Shown: positions 24,275-33,295, counted from the stretch's first letter. The stretch: DNA of 64,000 bases from Hominenteromicrobium sp964531265 (GCA_964531265.1 CAZHDW010000002.1:1-64000), one strand, 5' to 3'. Made by a program: numbers and translations. The notes: a model not told the origin generated them from the sequence alone.

Positions 24275-26077
24275 TGAAGTCTCCGAAGCATATTCATCAA
24301 TGGCCTTAAGAAATGCTTTACCGTATTTTTCGGCCTTCTTATCACCCACACCGGATATCTTCATAAGCTGCTGCTCCGTGCGCGGCTTTTCGGCGCACAT
24401 CTCGGTCAGGGTCGCATCCGTGAATACCACATAGGCCGGCACACCGGAGCGCAAGGCCAATTTTGAACGAAGCTGTTTCAGTCTTTGGAACAGCTCCATA
24501 TCCGGTGCAGCAGCTGCTTTCTGCTTCTCCTGCGGTGCAACGGGAACTCTCAGTTCGAATTTCTTGCCGCCAAGGAGTATCGCCCTCGCCTCTGGCGTTA
24601 TTTTCAATATGGAGCTGTCAGTCTGCTTCAAGTAGCCTTGCAGCAGCAGGGCATCCAGAACACGCCGAATATCCCAAACCGACATATCCCTCATCAGTCC
24701 GAAGGTCGATAGCTGCTCGTATCCGCTTTTTGCAACGCTCTCCGTCATTTCGCCGTGCAAAACCTCAGCTATCGTTTCCGCAGTGCAGCGCTGTCCGCAC
24801 CTTACAACGCAGGAAAGTGCCTGCTGAGCCCAGACCGTGCCGTCGACAAGTGCCGAGCCCGCCGCACAGCCGGAGCAGTTGCCGCAATGATCCCCCGACT
24901 TTTCTCCGAAGTACCCCAGAATATGCTTTCTGAGACAGCCCGTTGACGTGCAGTAGTATGTCATCTGCTTAAGGCGTTCCAAATCGCGCTGAATGATCTC
25001 CTCCTGCGTATCGGGGTCAAGCTCCGGGTTAGGCTCACTGTTTTCTATCAGCCATCTGTTCGTCTGAACATCCTTTTTTCCGTACATCAAAATGCATTCT
25101 GCCAGACTGCCATCCCTTCCGGCTCTTCCTGCCTCCTGATAATAGCTTTCGAGGTTCTTCGGCATATTGTAATGTATAACAAAAGCAACATTTGATTTGT
25201 CTATACCCATACCGAATGCATTTGTGGCCACCATCACCGAGCACCTGTCATATATGAAGTCCTCCTGGTTTCTTCTGCGCTCCTCTTCGGAAAGTCCGGC
25301 ATGGTAGCGTGTGGAATCTATCCCCTTGGTTTTGAGGAGCTCATCTACATCCTCCACCGCCTTTCTGGTGGAGCAGTATACTATTCCGCATTTACCTCGT
25401 CTTTCTTCGATCAGCCTTAACAGCTCTATTGGCTTACTGTTTGGCATGGTAACACCAAAGTAGAGATTCGGCCTGTCAAAGCCCGTTGTGACAAGTACGG
25501 GATTTTTCAATTCAAGCAGACTCGATATATCCTCCCTGACGGTCTTTGTGGCCGTCGCTGTAAAAGCGCCCACGACCGGCCTTAATTCAAGGGAATTCAC
25601 AAAATCGGCTATTTTTCTGTACTCGGGTCTAAAATCCTGACCCCACTGCGAAACGCAATGAGCCTCATCGACAGCGACAAGTGAGACCCGTATATTTTCG
25701 CAGGCAGCTCGGAAGCTGTCCGTTGAAAGCCGCTCCGGCGCAACATAAACTATGCGGAACTCCCCTCTTTCCATAAGCTCAAGCGTCTGCATGTACTGCT
25801 GAGGCGTCATAGAGCTGTTCAAAAATGCCGCCGATACACCGTTTTGCTCCAGCGCCTCCACCTGATCCTTCATCAGGGATATCAACGGAGAGATAACTAT
25901 TGTTATACCCGGCAAAAGCAGCGCCGGCACCTGATAGCATATTGACTTTCCGGCACCGGTCGGCATGACACAGAGAACATCACGGCCGCCTGAAAGCGCA
26001 TCTACGATTTTCTCCTGACCGCTTCTGAACTCGGTATATCCGAAATATCGCCGAAGCACACTGAATTTATCTTCCAT
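24254..26077 (-). CDS. recQ: ATP-dependent DNA helicase RecQ
   Basis: A 607-residue 3'-5' DNA helicase for recombination and repair fork processing. It contains the helicase motifs RSGQEKIV, GAGKS (Walker A), VDEAHC (DEAH box), the RecQ zinc motif CTSTGC..HCGNCSGC, a winged-helix RQC region, and a C-terminal HRDC domain of about 70 residues. The ATG at 26077 follows AGGTAGGA; a longer frame lacks a site. It lies between the mgtE terminator and sigK and overlaps sigK tail to tail, so both genes end inside each other's coding region. Confidence 0.95.
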   Translation of the reverse strand: MEDKFSVLRRYFGYTEFRSGQEKIVDALSGGRDVLCVMPTGAGKSICYQVPALLLPGITIVISPLISLMKDQVEALEQNGVSAAFLNSSMTPQQYMQTLELMERGEFRIVYVAPERLSTDSFRAACENIRVSLVAVDEAHCVSQWGQDFRPEYRKIADFVNSLELRPVVGAFTATATKTVREDISSLLELKNPVLVTTGFDRPNLYFGVTMPNSKPIELLRLIEERRGKCGIVYCSTRKAVEDVDELLKTKGIDSTRYHAGLSEEERRRNQEDFIYDRCSVMVATNAFGMGIDKSNVAFVIHYNMPKNLESYYQEAGRAGRDGSLAECILMYGKKDVQTNRWLIENSEPNPELDPDTQEEIIQRDLERLKQMTYYCTSTGCLRKHILGYFGEKSGDHCGNCSGCAAGSALVDGTVWAQQALSCVVRCGQRCTAETIAEVLHGEMTESVAKSGYEQLSTFGLMRDMSVWDIRRVLDALLLQGYLKQTDSSILKITPEARAILLGGKKFELRVPVAPQEKQKAAAAPDMELFQRLKQLRSKLALRSGVPAYVVFTDATLTEMCAEKPRTEQQLMKISGVGDKKAEKYGKAFLKAIDEYASETSSGEARP

Positions 26078-26092
26078 AAAACATCCTACCTC

Positions 26093-26131
26093 AAAAAATA
26101 ACACCCACGCGAGCCTCGCCCGTGCGGGTGT
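26093..26131 (-). terminator. Terminator of mgtE
   Basis: On the minus strand ACACCCGCACGGGC..GCGTGGGTGT forms an imperfect stem (about 26101-26131) followed by TATTTTTTG (26092-26100). Confidence 0.75.
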
Positions 26132-26137
26132 ATTTGT

Positions 26138-27484
26138 TCATCCTATATGCAGCACTGCACATGCTATCTGGAAATAGATGAGCAGTGAGAGTGCATCCAC
26201 AATTGTTGTTATAAACGGGCTCGCCATGACCGCCGGGTCAAAGCCGATGCGCTTGGCCAGCACCGGAAGCGAGCAGCCTATCACCTTTGCCACCAGCACC
26301 GTGAACACCAGTGTGACGCAAACCACAAACGCCACCTCAAGAGAAACACGGTCAAGCAGCATGAGCTTTATAAAGTTCGCAGCGGCAAGTGTTATGCCGC
26401 AGAGCAGCGCAACTCGCGTTTCCTTCCAGATGATCTTCGGCACATCCCTGTAGCCGATCTCATCCAGTGACAAACCACGGATTATCGAAACAGATGCCTG
26501 ACCGCCGGCATTTCCACCGGTATCCATAAGCATCGGTATAAATCCGGTCAGAACAACCGAAGCTGCAAGAGCATCCTCAAAGGAGGTTATGATGCTTCCG
26601 GTAAAGGTAGCGGATATCATGAGCAGGAGCAACCACGGGATTCGCTTTTTCCATGTCTCAAAAACGCCCGTCTTCATGTACGGTCTGTCGGACGGTGTAA
26701 TAGCCGCCATGACCTCCATATCCTCCGTGGCCTCTTCCTGAAGAACGTCGATAGCGTCGTCGATGGTAACGATACCGACAAGCCTCAATTCATTATCGAC
26801 CACCGGAACAGCAAGGAAATCGTACTTATTGAACAACGCCGCAACTTCCTCTTTGTCAGTCTGTGTTGTTACATAGATGAGGTTCGTCTCCATTATATCG
26901 CGGATGAGCGTATCCTTGGGTGCCAGGAGCATCTGCTTTACGGTCACGATACCCTTCAGCTTTCTGCGCGAATCCGTAACATAGCATGTATATATCGTCT
27001 CCTTGTCGACACCGGTGTTTCTGATGTGCTCAAAGGCCTCTTCCACCGTCATGCCACGCCTCAGGTCGACATATTCCATGGTCATCACAGAGCCTGCGCT
27101 GTCCTTGGGATAGTTCAAAATGAGGTTGATCGAGCGACGCGTATCCTCATCCAGATTCTTCAAAACTCTGCGAACAAGGTTTGCCGGCATTTCCTCAATC
27201 ATATCGACCGCATCGTCCAGATACAGCTCGTTTATGACGTCGTGCAGCTCCTTATCACTGAATTTTTCGATCAAAACGGATTGCTCCTCCGGTTCCATAT
27301 AAGCGAAGGAATCCGCCGCAAGCTCTTTCGGGAGCAATCTGAACACCAGAGGTATCTTATCATCCGGTATCTCCTCAAAAAGCTCAGCAACGTCAGCCGG
27401 GTTCATCTCCTTAAGATATGCGCCCAGCTTGGGAAACTCCTTTTCATCAAGAAGCTCCAATACTTTTCCAATCATTTCTTCCAT
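26138..27484 (-). CDS. mgtE: Magnesium transporter MgtE
   Basis: A 448-residue Mg2+ channel. The N-terminal helical MgtE domain (about 1-125) and the paired CBS domains (about 130-255) sense intracellular Mg2+, and five membrane helices follow from about residue 280, with the pore-region motif LMDTGGNAGGQAS. Low Mg2+ opens the channel. The ATG at 27484 lies after AAGGGACGGA. Upstream is a leader with a well-supported small ORF and a hairpin that covers the ribosome site, and no M-box riboswitch, so control may be at the level of translation. Confidence 0.94.
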   Translation of the reverse strand: MEEMIGKVLELLDEKEFPKLGAYLKEMNPADVAELFEEIPDDKIPLVFRLLPKELAADSFAYMEPEEQSVLIEKFSDKELHDVINELYLDDAVDMIEEMPANLVRRVLKNLDEDTRRSINLILNYPKDSAGSVMTMEYVDLRRGMTVEEAFEHIRNTGVDKETIYTCYVTDSRRKLKGIVTVKQMLLAPKDTLIRDIMETNLIYVTTQTDKEEVAALFNKYDFLAVPVVDNELRLVGIVTIDDAIDVLQEEATEDMEVMAAITPSDRPYMKTGVFETWKKRIPWLLLLMISATFTGSIITSFEDALAASVVLTGFIPMLMDTGGNAGGQASVSIIRGLSLDEIGYRDVPKIIWKETRVALLCGITLAAANFIKLMLLDRVSLEVAFVVCVTLVFTVLVAKVIGCSLPVLAKRIGFDPAVMASPFITTIVDALSLLIYFQIACAVLHIG

Positions 27485-27491
27485 AATAATT

Positions 27492-27540
27492 CGTCCGTCC
27501 CTTCTCCAGCAAGATAATGCAAGAATCGGCAAGCCGGACG
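27492..27540 (-). promoter_or_regulatory. Candidate ribosome-site hairpin in the mgtE leader
   Basis: On the minus strand CGTCCG (27540-27535) can pair with CGGACG (27497-27492), enclosing the GAAGGGA that should serve as the mgtE ribosome site. Between the arms the pentamer CTTGC occurs three times at an exact 10-base period (positions 27533, 27523 and 27513 as first bases). Regulatory action is inferred. Confidence 0.4.
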
Positions 27541-27546
27541 ATACGG

Positions 27547-27645
27547 TCAATTATGGATAAAGCAGCTAAAAATGGGCAAAGAAAACAGACCCATACGCTG
27601 CATCCATATTCGAGGAACCGCACCGCCACTACTGCCAGCGTCCAT
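27547..27645 (-). CDS. Putative regulatory uORF upstream of mgtE
   Basis: A 32-codon ORF starts ATG at 27645 with an AAGGAG site at ideal spacing (27654-27659 on the plus strand). It begins MDAGSSGGAVPRIWMQRMG and ends SCFIHN, stopping 62 bases before mgtE. Small leader peptides control Mg2+ uptake genes in other bacteria (MgtL of Salmonella), so a Mg2+-dependent translational switch is plausible. The acidic and proline residues near its N-terminus fit such a role but do not prove it. Confidence 0.45.
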   Translation of the reverse strand: MDAGSSGGAVPRIWMQRMGLFSLPIFSCFIHN

Positions 27646-27698
27646 TTTCTTCACTCCTTAATAGCATTATTGGCAGCTAAACACTAACTACCACAATA

Positions 27699-27727
27699 AA
27701 ATTACGCCTTTTTTTTCGAATTGTCAA
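27699..27727 (-). promoter_or_regulatory. Possible promoter of the mgtE leader
   Basis: On the minus strand TTGACA (27722-27727) is followed after 17 bases by the weaker TAATTT (27699-27704). It would give a leader of about 210 bases. Confidence 0.45.
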
Positions 27728-27798
27728 CCCCCCACTGCGTTTTTTTTCCTAAGAAAAAATAAATGGCACCGCACTGCTGCAATGCCATTTATAAGTGA

Positions 27799-29019
27799 TT
27801 AAGCTTTTCTTATTGTGATACCCTTTATCACGGGCTGCTCATCCGCCGGTATCGTGCCGTTATCATCGGTGGGCTCTGCGTCCGCGCAGATCTTATCGAC
27901 TATCTCCATGCCGCTGACTACATAACCGAAGGCTGCATAGCTGCCGTCAAGGAAAGAGGAGCTGTCCTCCTGCACGATAAAGAACTGACAGGATGCACTG
28001 TCGTTGTTTGAAGCATTTCTCGCCATGGATATCGCACCGCGAGTATGGGAGAGATTGTTCTCATAGCCGTTCTCGGCAAACTCACCCGTAATGTAACTGC
28101 CCGAGCCGCCTGTGCCGTCACCGTTCGGTGAACCACCCTGCATCATGAAGCCCTCAATGATGCGGTGGAAGGTAAGTCCGTCGTAGAAATTACGATCACA
28201 GAGGTCTATAAAGTTCTGTACCGTTATCGGTGCTTCCTTTTCGTTAAGCTGCACGGTTATCGTACCGTAATCCTCTATTTCGATATCGGCATAATAGCCG
28301 CCCGCATAGGGAACGCCGAAAATGCTGTAAAGAACTATTGCCGCCACACAGACAAAGGCCGCACATGCTGCACCGATGCCGAGCTTCTTGTGCTTGGAAG
28401 CTGTAACGGGCGCGGTTATCGGCGGCTTCTTCACCTTTTCACGTTGCGGCTTGCCGGAGCCGGTATTGATATAGGTGTGTATGCGCTCACGCTCGGGAAG
28501 CTCGATATCGGAAAGATATCCCGCGATTCTCTCACGCACCGCCGCGTACATCGGAACTGCTTCTTCCCTATCCTTCTGCATGGAATCCAGTGTTCGAGTC
28601 ATTGTATTCCATGCCGCTTTAAGATCACTCTCGACCACAGCAGCCTTCAGCTTCATGCACTTTGCGATTTCTTCGTTTGAAAGTCCGGCATATGCTTTGA
28701 GAACATACTCAAAGCGGTGACGGTGACTGAGCTGTGATACGAGGTAGGCATAGCAACCGTCCTCGTCGTCATCGCGTATATCCGAAAAAGCAAGCTGTTC
28801 GGAGAGCATTCTTGAGCTCTTGATATCTTCAAAAGCCGCGGAATCGCCTCTCAGCAAAAGACGTCTGCACTGCTGTGTCGCAGCGACCGCCGCCTCCTTG
28901 TCGCTTTTTCCCTGCACAGAGGCCGTAATTTTTGAAATTGCCTTCTCTGCGAGTGCATCATCCTGGAGCAGCTGCTTACAAAGCAGCTCCACCGAAAACA
29001 CCTTTTTATTCTCTGCCAT
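27799..29019 (-). CDS. Membrane-anchored cyclophilin with N-terminal sigma-4-like HTH
   Basis: A 406-residue protein in three parts. Residues about 97-145 resemble sigma factor region 4 (FEYVLKAYAGLSNEEIAKCMKLKAAVVESDL), residues about 213-234 form one membrane span, and residues 241-404 form a peptidyl-prolyl cis-trans isomerase with the cyclophilin motifs TFHRIIEGFMMQGG and SCQFFIV. The isomerase should sit outside the membrane and the HTH inside. A linker rich in Pro and Lys joins them. The ATG at 29019 follows TCGGAGGAAAGG. Such a fusion is unusual; it may couple protein folding outside to gene expression inside, or the HTH may be a relic of an anti-sigma/sigma pair. Confidence 0.85.
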   Translation of the reverse strand: MAENKKVFSVELLCKQLLQDDALAEKAISKITASVQGKSDKEAAVAATQQCRRLLLRGDSAAFEDIKSSRMLSEQLAFSDIRDDDEDGCYAYLVSQLSHRHRFEYVLKAYAGLSNEEIAKCMKLKAAVVESDLKAAWNTMTRTLDSMQKDREEAVPMYAAVRERIAGYLSDIELPERERIHTYINTGSGKPQREKVKKPPITAPVTASKHKKLGIGAACAAFVCVAAIVLYSIFGVPYAGGYYADIEIEDYGTITVQLNEKEAPITVQNFIDLCDRNFYDGLTFHRIIEGFMMQGGSPNGDGTGGSGSYITGEFAENGYENNLSHTRGAISMARNASNNDSASCQFFIVQEDSSSFLDGSYAAFGYVVSGMEIVDKICADAEPTDDNGTIPADEQPVIKGITIRKA

Positions 29020-29102
29020 AATAATGAACCTTTCCTCCGAGCAAAAGTCAGCACCGCATATCTGACCATGTGTTCAGCATTGTTTTTGTAATAGTATATA
29101 GA

Positions 29103-29131
29103 ATTATACTGAAACGCAAGTGAAAAATCAA
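29103..29131 (-). promoter_or_regulatory. Promoter of the cyclophilin fusion gene
   Basis: On the minus strand TTGATT (29126-29131), 17 bases, TATAAT (29103-29108). The region 29020-29217 otherwise holds only A/T-rich leader. Confidence 0.75.
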
Positions 29132-29217
29132 GCATTTTTTCACAAAAATTGTTTTTTAAGCACTTCAAGCCGGAATTTGCGCGCACACACAGCTCGATGA
29201 ATATCCGATAAGAACAA

Positions 29218-30009
29218 TTATCTGTACCACTCCTCGGGGATTTCTGTAAATTGCGTGAAAAAGGACTCATCCGCGTGGCTGTATATGCCGGATATGATGT
29301 CGCGTGTCATTTTCGCATCAACTATTCTGACCTCCGCATTGCCGAGCGTACCGAATTTTTGTGCTCCAAGCTCCACAAGCGGCTTCTCGAAATTTACATA
29401 GTACTGTGAAACATCATAGGTTCTTGAGCAGTGATGACTGCGGAACAAGCGCTTTAGCTGCTGCCCCTTGCTGTCCGTGATAGTGACCTCAAAGCTCTCT
29501 CCGAGCCTGTTCGGAAGCTCCACGTGCTCATCTATCGAGTGTATAAAGGTGTCCCTGTCGTGCTTTACGCCTATCAGCAGTATTTTCGCACCAACATCAG
29601 CCAGTCTGTCCCAGCAAAACCCCTTAGCACCCGGCGAGCCGGCATTCTCTTCGCCCTCGGCATAGACCTCCGCGTTACTTCCGTGTATCCACATGGAGTG
29701 CGTCGGGTGCAGTGTGCGGACACCGTCACTCCTCTTGGCGGCAATCCGCGGCAGTGTGCCGATGCACGGAACGGCAGTGCGAACGTCAAACACCGGATTG
29801 TCCTTTGTAACGCTGTCCCATGTATGCGTCGGAACAATGAACATGCCCTCTGACAGATATTCACAGAATGCGTCGATAACAGCATCAGCTCCGCCGTCAA
29901 CTTCTCCGAGTGCCTTAAGCGAAATATGTATCAGCACCGTATCCGTCGGCTTAATACCCATTTGCGAAAGCTGATTCTTTAAATCATTCTTTGTAATCAA
30001 TTTAAACAT
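29218..30009 (-). CDS. AAC(3)-family N-acetyltransferase-like protein
   Basis: A 263-residue protein of the aminoglycoside 3-N-acetyltransferase family. It shows the family start DTVLIHISLKALGEVDGGADAVIDAF, the substrate/CoA region FIVPTHTWDS, and the conserved RTLHPTHSMWIHG, followed by ILLIGVKHDRDTFIHSIDE. Many clostridial members of this family sit in sugar or secondary-metabolite operons and are not drug-resistance genes. This gene begins 10 bases after the GH78 stop codon in the same operon, so a role in modifying an amino sugar or related small molecule is more likely than resistance. The start at 30009 has only a close GAGG; no better start exists. Confidence 0.85.
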   Translation of the reverse strand: MFKLITKNDLKNQLSQMGIKPTDTVLIHISLKALGEVDGGADAVIDAFCEYLSEGMFIVPTHTWDSVTKDNPVFDVRTAVPCIGTLPRIAAKRSDGVRTLHPTHSMWIHGSNAEVYAEGEENAGSPGAKGFCWDRLADVGAKILLIGVKHDRDTFIHSIDEHVELPNRLGESFEVTITDSKGQQLKRLFRSHHCSRTYDVSQYYVNFEKPLVELGAQKFGTLGNAEVRIVDAKMTRDIISGIYSHADESFFTQFTEIPEEWYR

Positions 30010-30019
30010 CCTCTACAGC

Positions 30020-32320
30020 TTATTTGCGGCGAATTACGTATTTTCCGGAGGTCACGGCGGCATATGCAGTGTGATTTTCAAGCTCATAACCTTTTTCGAG
30101 ATAGAGTGCGGCCCTTATGGACTCCGGTATCTCGAGCGTCAGGATTATTTCATCCCCACTGCGCTCCCAACGAGAGCTGATTCTGCCCATGGATGACTCA
30201 TAGTGACCCTCTGCAAAATCCAGCTTTGTGACAAACGACGGGCGAATATCAACTCTGGAAATGTCGTTTCCATGCGGATTGAAGCAAATACCCGCAAGAC
30301 GCTTGATGAACCATGCACTTATATCGCCCCAGAAGTGATGATTTGCCGAGCTGACCGATTCAGGCAGGAAGTTCTCCCACAGGGTGGTTGCTCCGCGCTC
30401 TATCCAGTTGCCGTAGGACGGATAATCCGGACGGGTTATCAGCTTGAAGGCAAGGTCGCTGTAGCCGTATTTTGAAAGCACGTGGAAGAGCACGCGTCCG
30501 CCCAGAACGCCCACGTCGATATGATCATCCTGCTCATGCACCATTTCAAGCAGACGCTCAAAGGCTGCTTCTGCCTCTGCAGGTGTGAATATTCCATAGT
30601 AAATGCACATTGCCTGGCTCGTCTGACAATTTCCGGCGGCTGTCATAGTGCCGAAATCGATCAGATTGTCGCGAACAGCCTTCTTAAAGCCGTCAGAAAT
30701 CGACTGTGCAAAGTCGCGTTGCACTGTCATGCCCACAGCGTTGAACATGAAGGCTATCTTATCGCAGATGTCCATGGACATTATGGAATCTGTCAGCTCG
30801 AGCGGTGCTTTGGGCGAAAGTCCACCGACATGGCACCAGTCACCGAGGCCGATGTGCATAAGTCCGTCCGCATCCGCACGTGTTGTCAGATAGTTTACAT
30901 ATGACATAAACGCCGCTGCCGATTCGCGTATCATGTTGGTCTCTCCGCGATACACATATACATAGTACGGCAGATATGCCAAAATGCTGTCCCATGCAGG
31001 GCCGTTACCCCAATCAAAGCCCCAGCCACTCGTCGGAACGATGCCCGGCAATGCTCCGCGGCTGTCCTGCGCCTTGCAGATATTCCTGAGCCATTCGCGG
31101 TAGCTCTTTTCCGGGTCAAAATTCAGGAGAAGCTGCTCCGAGGACAGCGCTGCGTCGGCAGTCCAGCCGTTCTTTTCACGCTGAGGACAATCCGTCGGGA
31201 AATAATGGAAGTTCGAAAGGTCGCTTCTGCGCGTCATCTCCTGAAGCTTATTTACTGTTTCATCGGAGCATACAAAGCCGCCGCGCGATTTGAGATCGGA
31301 GTGGAAAACCACGTATGTGAGAAGCTCCGGTGTTGCCTGCTCCTCTGTAATACCCACGACCTTAACATAACGGAAGCCGTGGTAGGTAAAGGTGGGCTGG
31401 TATTCCTCTTTTTCGCCGCCCTTACAAATATAGGTGTCCTTCTGTATCATGTGTCTGTCGCGCTCCCAAAGCTCGCGGTCAAACCAGATATTCTCAACTG
31501 CCGGTGTGCCGTCCGGCTTCAGCATATCCACATGCTGCATCTCTATTCGCTGACCCGGTGTACCGGATATGCTCAGCCTGCACACGCCTGCATTGCATTC
31601 GCCGAAATCGTATATCCAGCCGTCCCCCTCACGGGTTATTCCGACAGGCTTCAGCTCCTTCTCGGTCTTTATTGGCTGTGCCTCGCAAAGGCGTATCTCT
31701 CCCCTGTGCGCAAGCCCCGTATATGTCTTTCCGAGCAGCTTATCGAAAGTCTCGAGCGGGCTGCGTATCGGGCTGACCTCTATCACATTATTCCATTCGA
31801 AATCGTCAAAGCCCCTGTCGTTCCAGCCGCTTATCTCCTTTTCTGCATCATATATCTCGCCGAAACGATAATCGTCGAAGAGAATCGCGGATGGATGCGT
31901 CTTAAAGCTTGAATCGCTTTGCAGAATAAGCTCTCCGTCGTCAAGCTTTGTAAGGCTTATAGCCGCCATGGGAGCACTTCTGAACGGAGCCTTGTCGAAA
32001 TTCCAGATATAGCCGCCGGGGTTATTCTGAAAGCCGTTTCCGAGAAGCAGTGCCACGACATTTTCACCTGCATCAAGCTCTACTGTGTACTCATCACAGT
32101 AGATATAATGATCCGGATTCGATATATACGGCGCCAAAAAGCCTTTTGTATACTTCTTTCCGTTTACAAACACCTCGTAGAAACCGCAGGCCGCTACCAT
32201 CAGCTTTGCCGTGCATTTTTCACCGCAGCTAAAGCTCTTTCTGATATACGGTGCCGGAACCGGCTTCTCAAATGTTGTAAACTCTTCTGTTGCCTTAATA
32301 AAATCCATTGGATAATTCAT
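30020..32320 (-). CDS. GH78 alpha-L-rhamnosidase
   Basis: A 766-residue glycosidase that removes terminal alpha-L-rhamnose from pectin side chains, plant glycosides or bacterial glycans. An N-terminal beta-sandwich (about 1-330) is followed by the (alpha/alpha)6 catalytic domain with the diagnostic FPTDCPQREKNGWTADA, the CPQR-type acid motif, and ATTLWENF near the C-terminal sandwich. No signal peptide, so it acts in the cytosol on imported oligosaccharides. The ATG at 32320 is preferred over an upstream GTG because GAGGTG lies at the right distance. It leads an operon with the AAC(3)-like gene and is divergent from a sugar isomerase-like gene. Confidence 0.93.
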   Translation of the reverse strand: MNYPMDFIKATEEFTTFEKPVPAPYIRKSFSCGEKCTAKLMVAACGFYEVFVNGKKYTKGFLAPYISNPDHYIYCDEYTVELDAGENVVALLLGNGFQNNPGGYIWNFDKAPFRSAPMAAISLTKLDDGELILQSDSSFKTHPSAILFDDYRFGEIYDAEKEISGWNDRGFDDFEWNNVIEVSPIRSPLETFDKLLGKTYTGLAHRGEIRLCEAQPIKTEKELKPVGITREGDGWIYDFGECNAGVCRLSISGTPGQRIEMQHVDMLKPDGTPAVENIWFDRELWERDRHMIQKDTYICKGGEKEEYQPTFTYHGFRYVKVVGITEEQATPELLTYVVFHSDLKSRGGFVCSDETVNKLQEMTRRSDLSNFHYFPTDCPQREKNGWTADAALSSEQLLLNFDPEKSYREWLRNICKAQDSRGALPGIVPTSGWGFDWGNGPAWDSILAYLPYYVYVYRGETNMIRESAAAFMSYVNYLTTRADADGLMHIGLGDWCHVGGLSPKAPLELTDSIMSMDICDKIAFMFNAVGMTVQRDFAQSISDGFKKAVRDNLIDFGTMTAAGNCQTSQAMCIYYGIFTPAEAEAAFERLLEMVHEQDDHIDVGVLGGRVLFHVLSKYGYSDLAFKLITRPDYPSYGNWIERGATTLWENFLPESVSSANHHFWGDISAWFIKRLAGICFNPHGNDISRVDIRPSFVTKLDFAEGHYESSMGRISSRWERSGDEIILTLEIPESIRAALYLEKGYELENHTAYAAVTSGKYVIRRK

Positions 32321-32350
32321 AAGGAGCACCTCATCAAAATTGTTAACTAC

Positions 32351-32379
32351 GTAATACCATATTCTCGCCCGATGGTCAA
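32351..32379 (-). promoter_or_regulatory. Promoter of the GH78 operon
   Basis: On the minus strand TTGACC (32374-32379), 17 bases, TATTAC (32351-32356). The divergent gene has TTGACA at 32425-32430 without a clear -10, so both units may share one regulatory region. Confidence 0.6.
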
Positions 32380-32479
32380 GTATTTTCGCTCGTATACGCC
32401 GATGAATTTTTTCCTTGCTTTTTGTTGACAGTTAATGTATCATTATGTTGAAATCTTTTTGATTCAGGAGGAGTCAAAT

Positions 32480-33238
32480 ATGAATATCGGCTATCAGCTT
32501 TCGAGCATCACTCCGTATCTTCAGACAAGGGATGAGCTCAGTAACGCATTCCGCAAAATATCCCGTCTCGGTTACAAATATGTTCAGCTCCAGGGAGCCT
32601 CCATGGACATTCCGGATGAATTTATCAGGGCAGAGCTTGATGAAAACGGGCTCACCTGTGTGGCGATACAGGTGGATTATCCCGACGGCTTCGGTGAATG
32701 TCCGCAGCGCCACATAGACAGGGCTATTGCCTGCGGCGCAAAATATCTGACCTTTGCGATAATACCGTGGGATATCAAAACGGTGGATGCTCTCGAAGAG
32801 TTCGCAGGCACCGTAAGGGAGATAAATAAGCTCGTAAACGACGCAGGGCTCATCTTCGCATTTCATCCCATCGGCCCGGATTTCAGACTTATGGAGGGCG
32901 AACCCGTGTATGAGCGCTTCATGAAGCTTATGCCGGACAGCATGCAGCTAACCTTCTGCGTACACAGTACCTTCGACTCTCCGGTAAGCTACAGCGAGGT
33001 GTTCGATAAATTCAGCGAACGAATGGATCTTGTACACTTCAAGGACAGTGTGCTGCTCCCGGATGGCAAGGCACAGCTGATGCCGCTTGGCGCAGGTCGA
33101 ACGGATTGGCAACCAATAGCAGCCAAATGTGCAAAGGCCGGCGTAAAATGGGTATTTGCAGAGCAGGAAAACTGGCAGAAAGACGCATTTGAATGCGCCG
33201 AGGACAGCCTGAATTACCTTAAAAAGCTCGAATTTTAA
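32480..33238 (+). CDS. Sugar phosphate isomerase/epimerase (AP endonuclease 2-type TIM barrel)
   Basis: A 252-residue protein of the xylose isomerase-like TIM-barrel superfamily (COG1082). Typical features are the N-terminal MNIGYQLSSITPYLQTRDELS, the metal-site acidic residues in FAFHPIGPDFR and VHFKDSVLLPDG, and the C-terminal WVFAEQENW. Members interconvert keto and aldo sugars or epimerise sugars such as L-rhamnose and inositol derivatives. The ATG at 32480 follows AGGAGGAG. Divergent placement beside an alpha-L-rhamnosidase suggests it works on the released sugar, but the substrate is not known. A strong hairpin follows. Confidence 0.87.
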   Translation: MNIGYQLSSITPYLQTRDELSNAFRKISRLGYKYVQLQGASMDIPDEFIRAELDENGLTCVAIQVDYPDGFGECPQRHIDRAIACGAKYLTFAIIPWDIKTVDALEEFAGTVREINKLVNDAGLIFAFHPIGPDFRLMEGEPVYERFMKLMPDSMQLTFCVHSTFDSPVSYSEVFDKFSERMDLVHFKDSVLLPDGKAQLMPLGAGRTDWQPIAAKCAKAGVKWVFAEQENWQKDAFECAEDSLNYLKKLEF

Positions 33239-33254
33239 CATTAAATAAAGCAAA

Positions 33255-33293
33255 AGACAGCCGTCGCAGGTAATGCTCCTGCGGCGGCTGTCT
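33255..33293. terminator. Bidirectional terminator between the isomerase and EEP genes
   Basis: A 16-base stem with one wobble (33255-33270 with 33278-33293). On the minus strand it continues into TTTGCTTTATTT, and it sits between two convergent stop codons. Confidence 0.8.
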
Positions 33294-33295
33294 GC

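Noticed and set aside
27541..27720. M-box riboswitch before mgtE
   Set aside because: The conserved M-box segments, such as the GTTAGGTGAGGCTCCT-like block, are absent; only a uORF and short hairpins are seen.
29218..30009. Acquired aminoglycoside resistance gene
   Set aside because: The sequence matches the family but the operon context is sugar metabolism and there is no mobile-element signal nearby.
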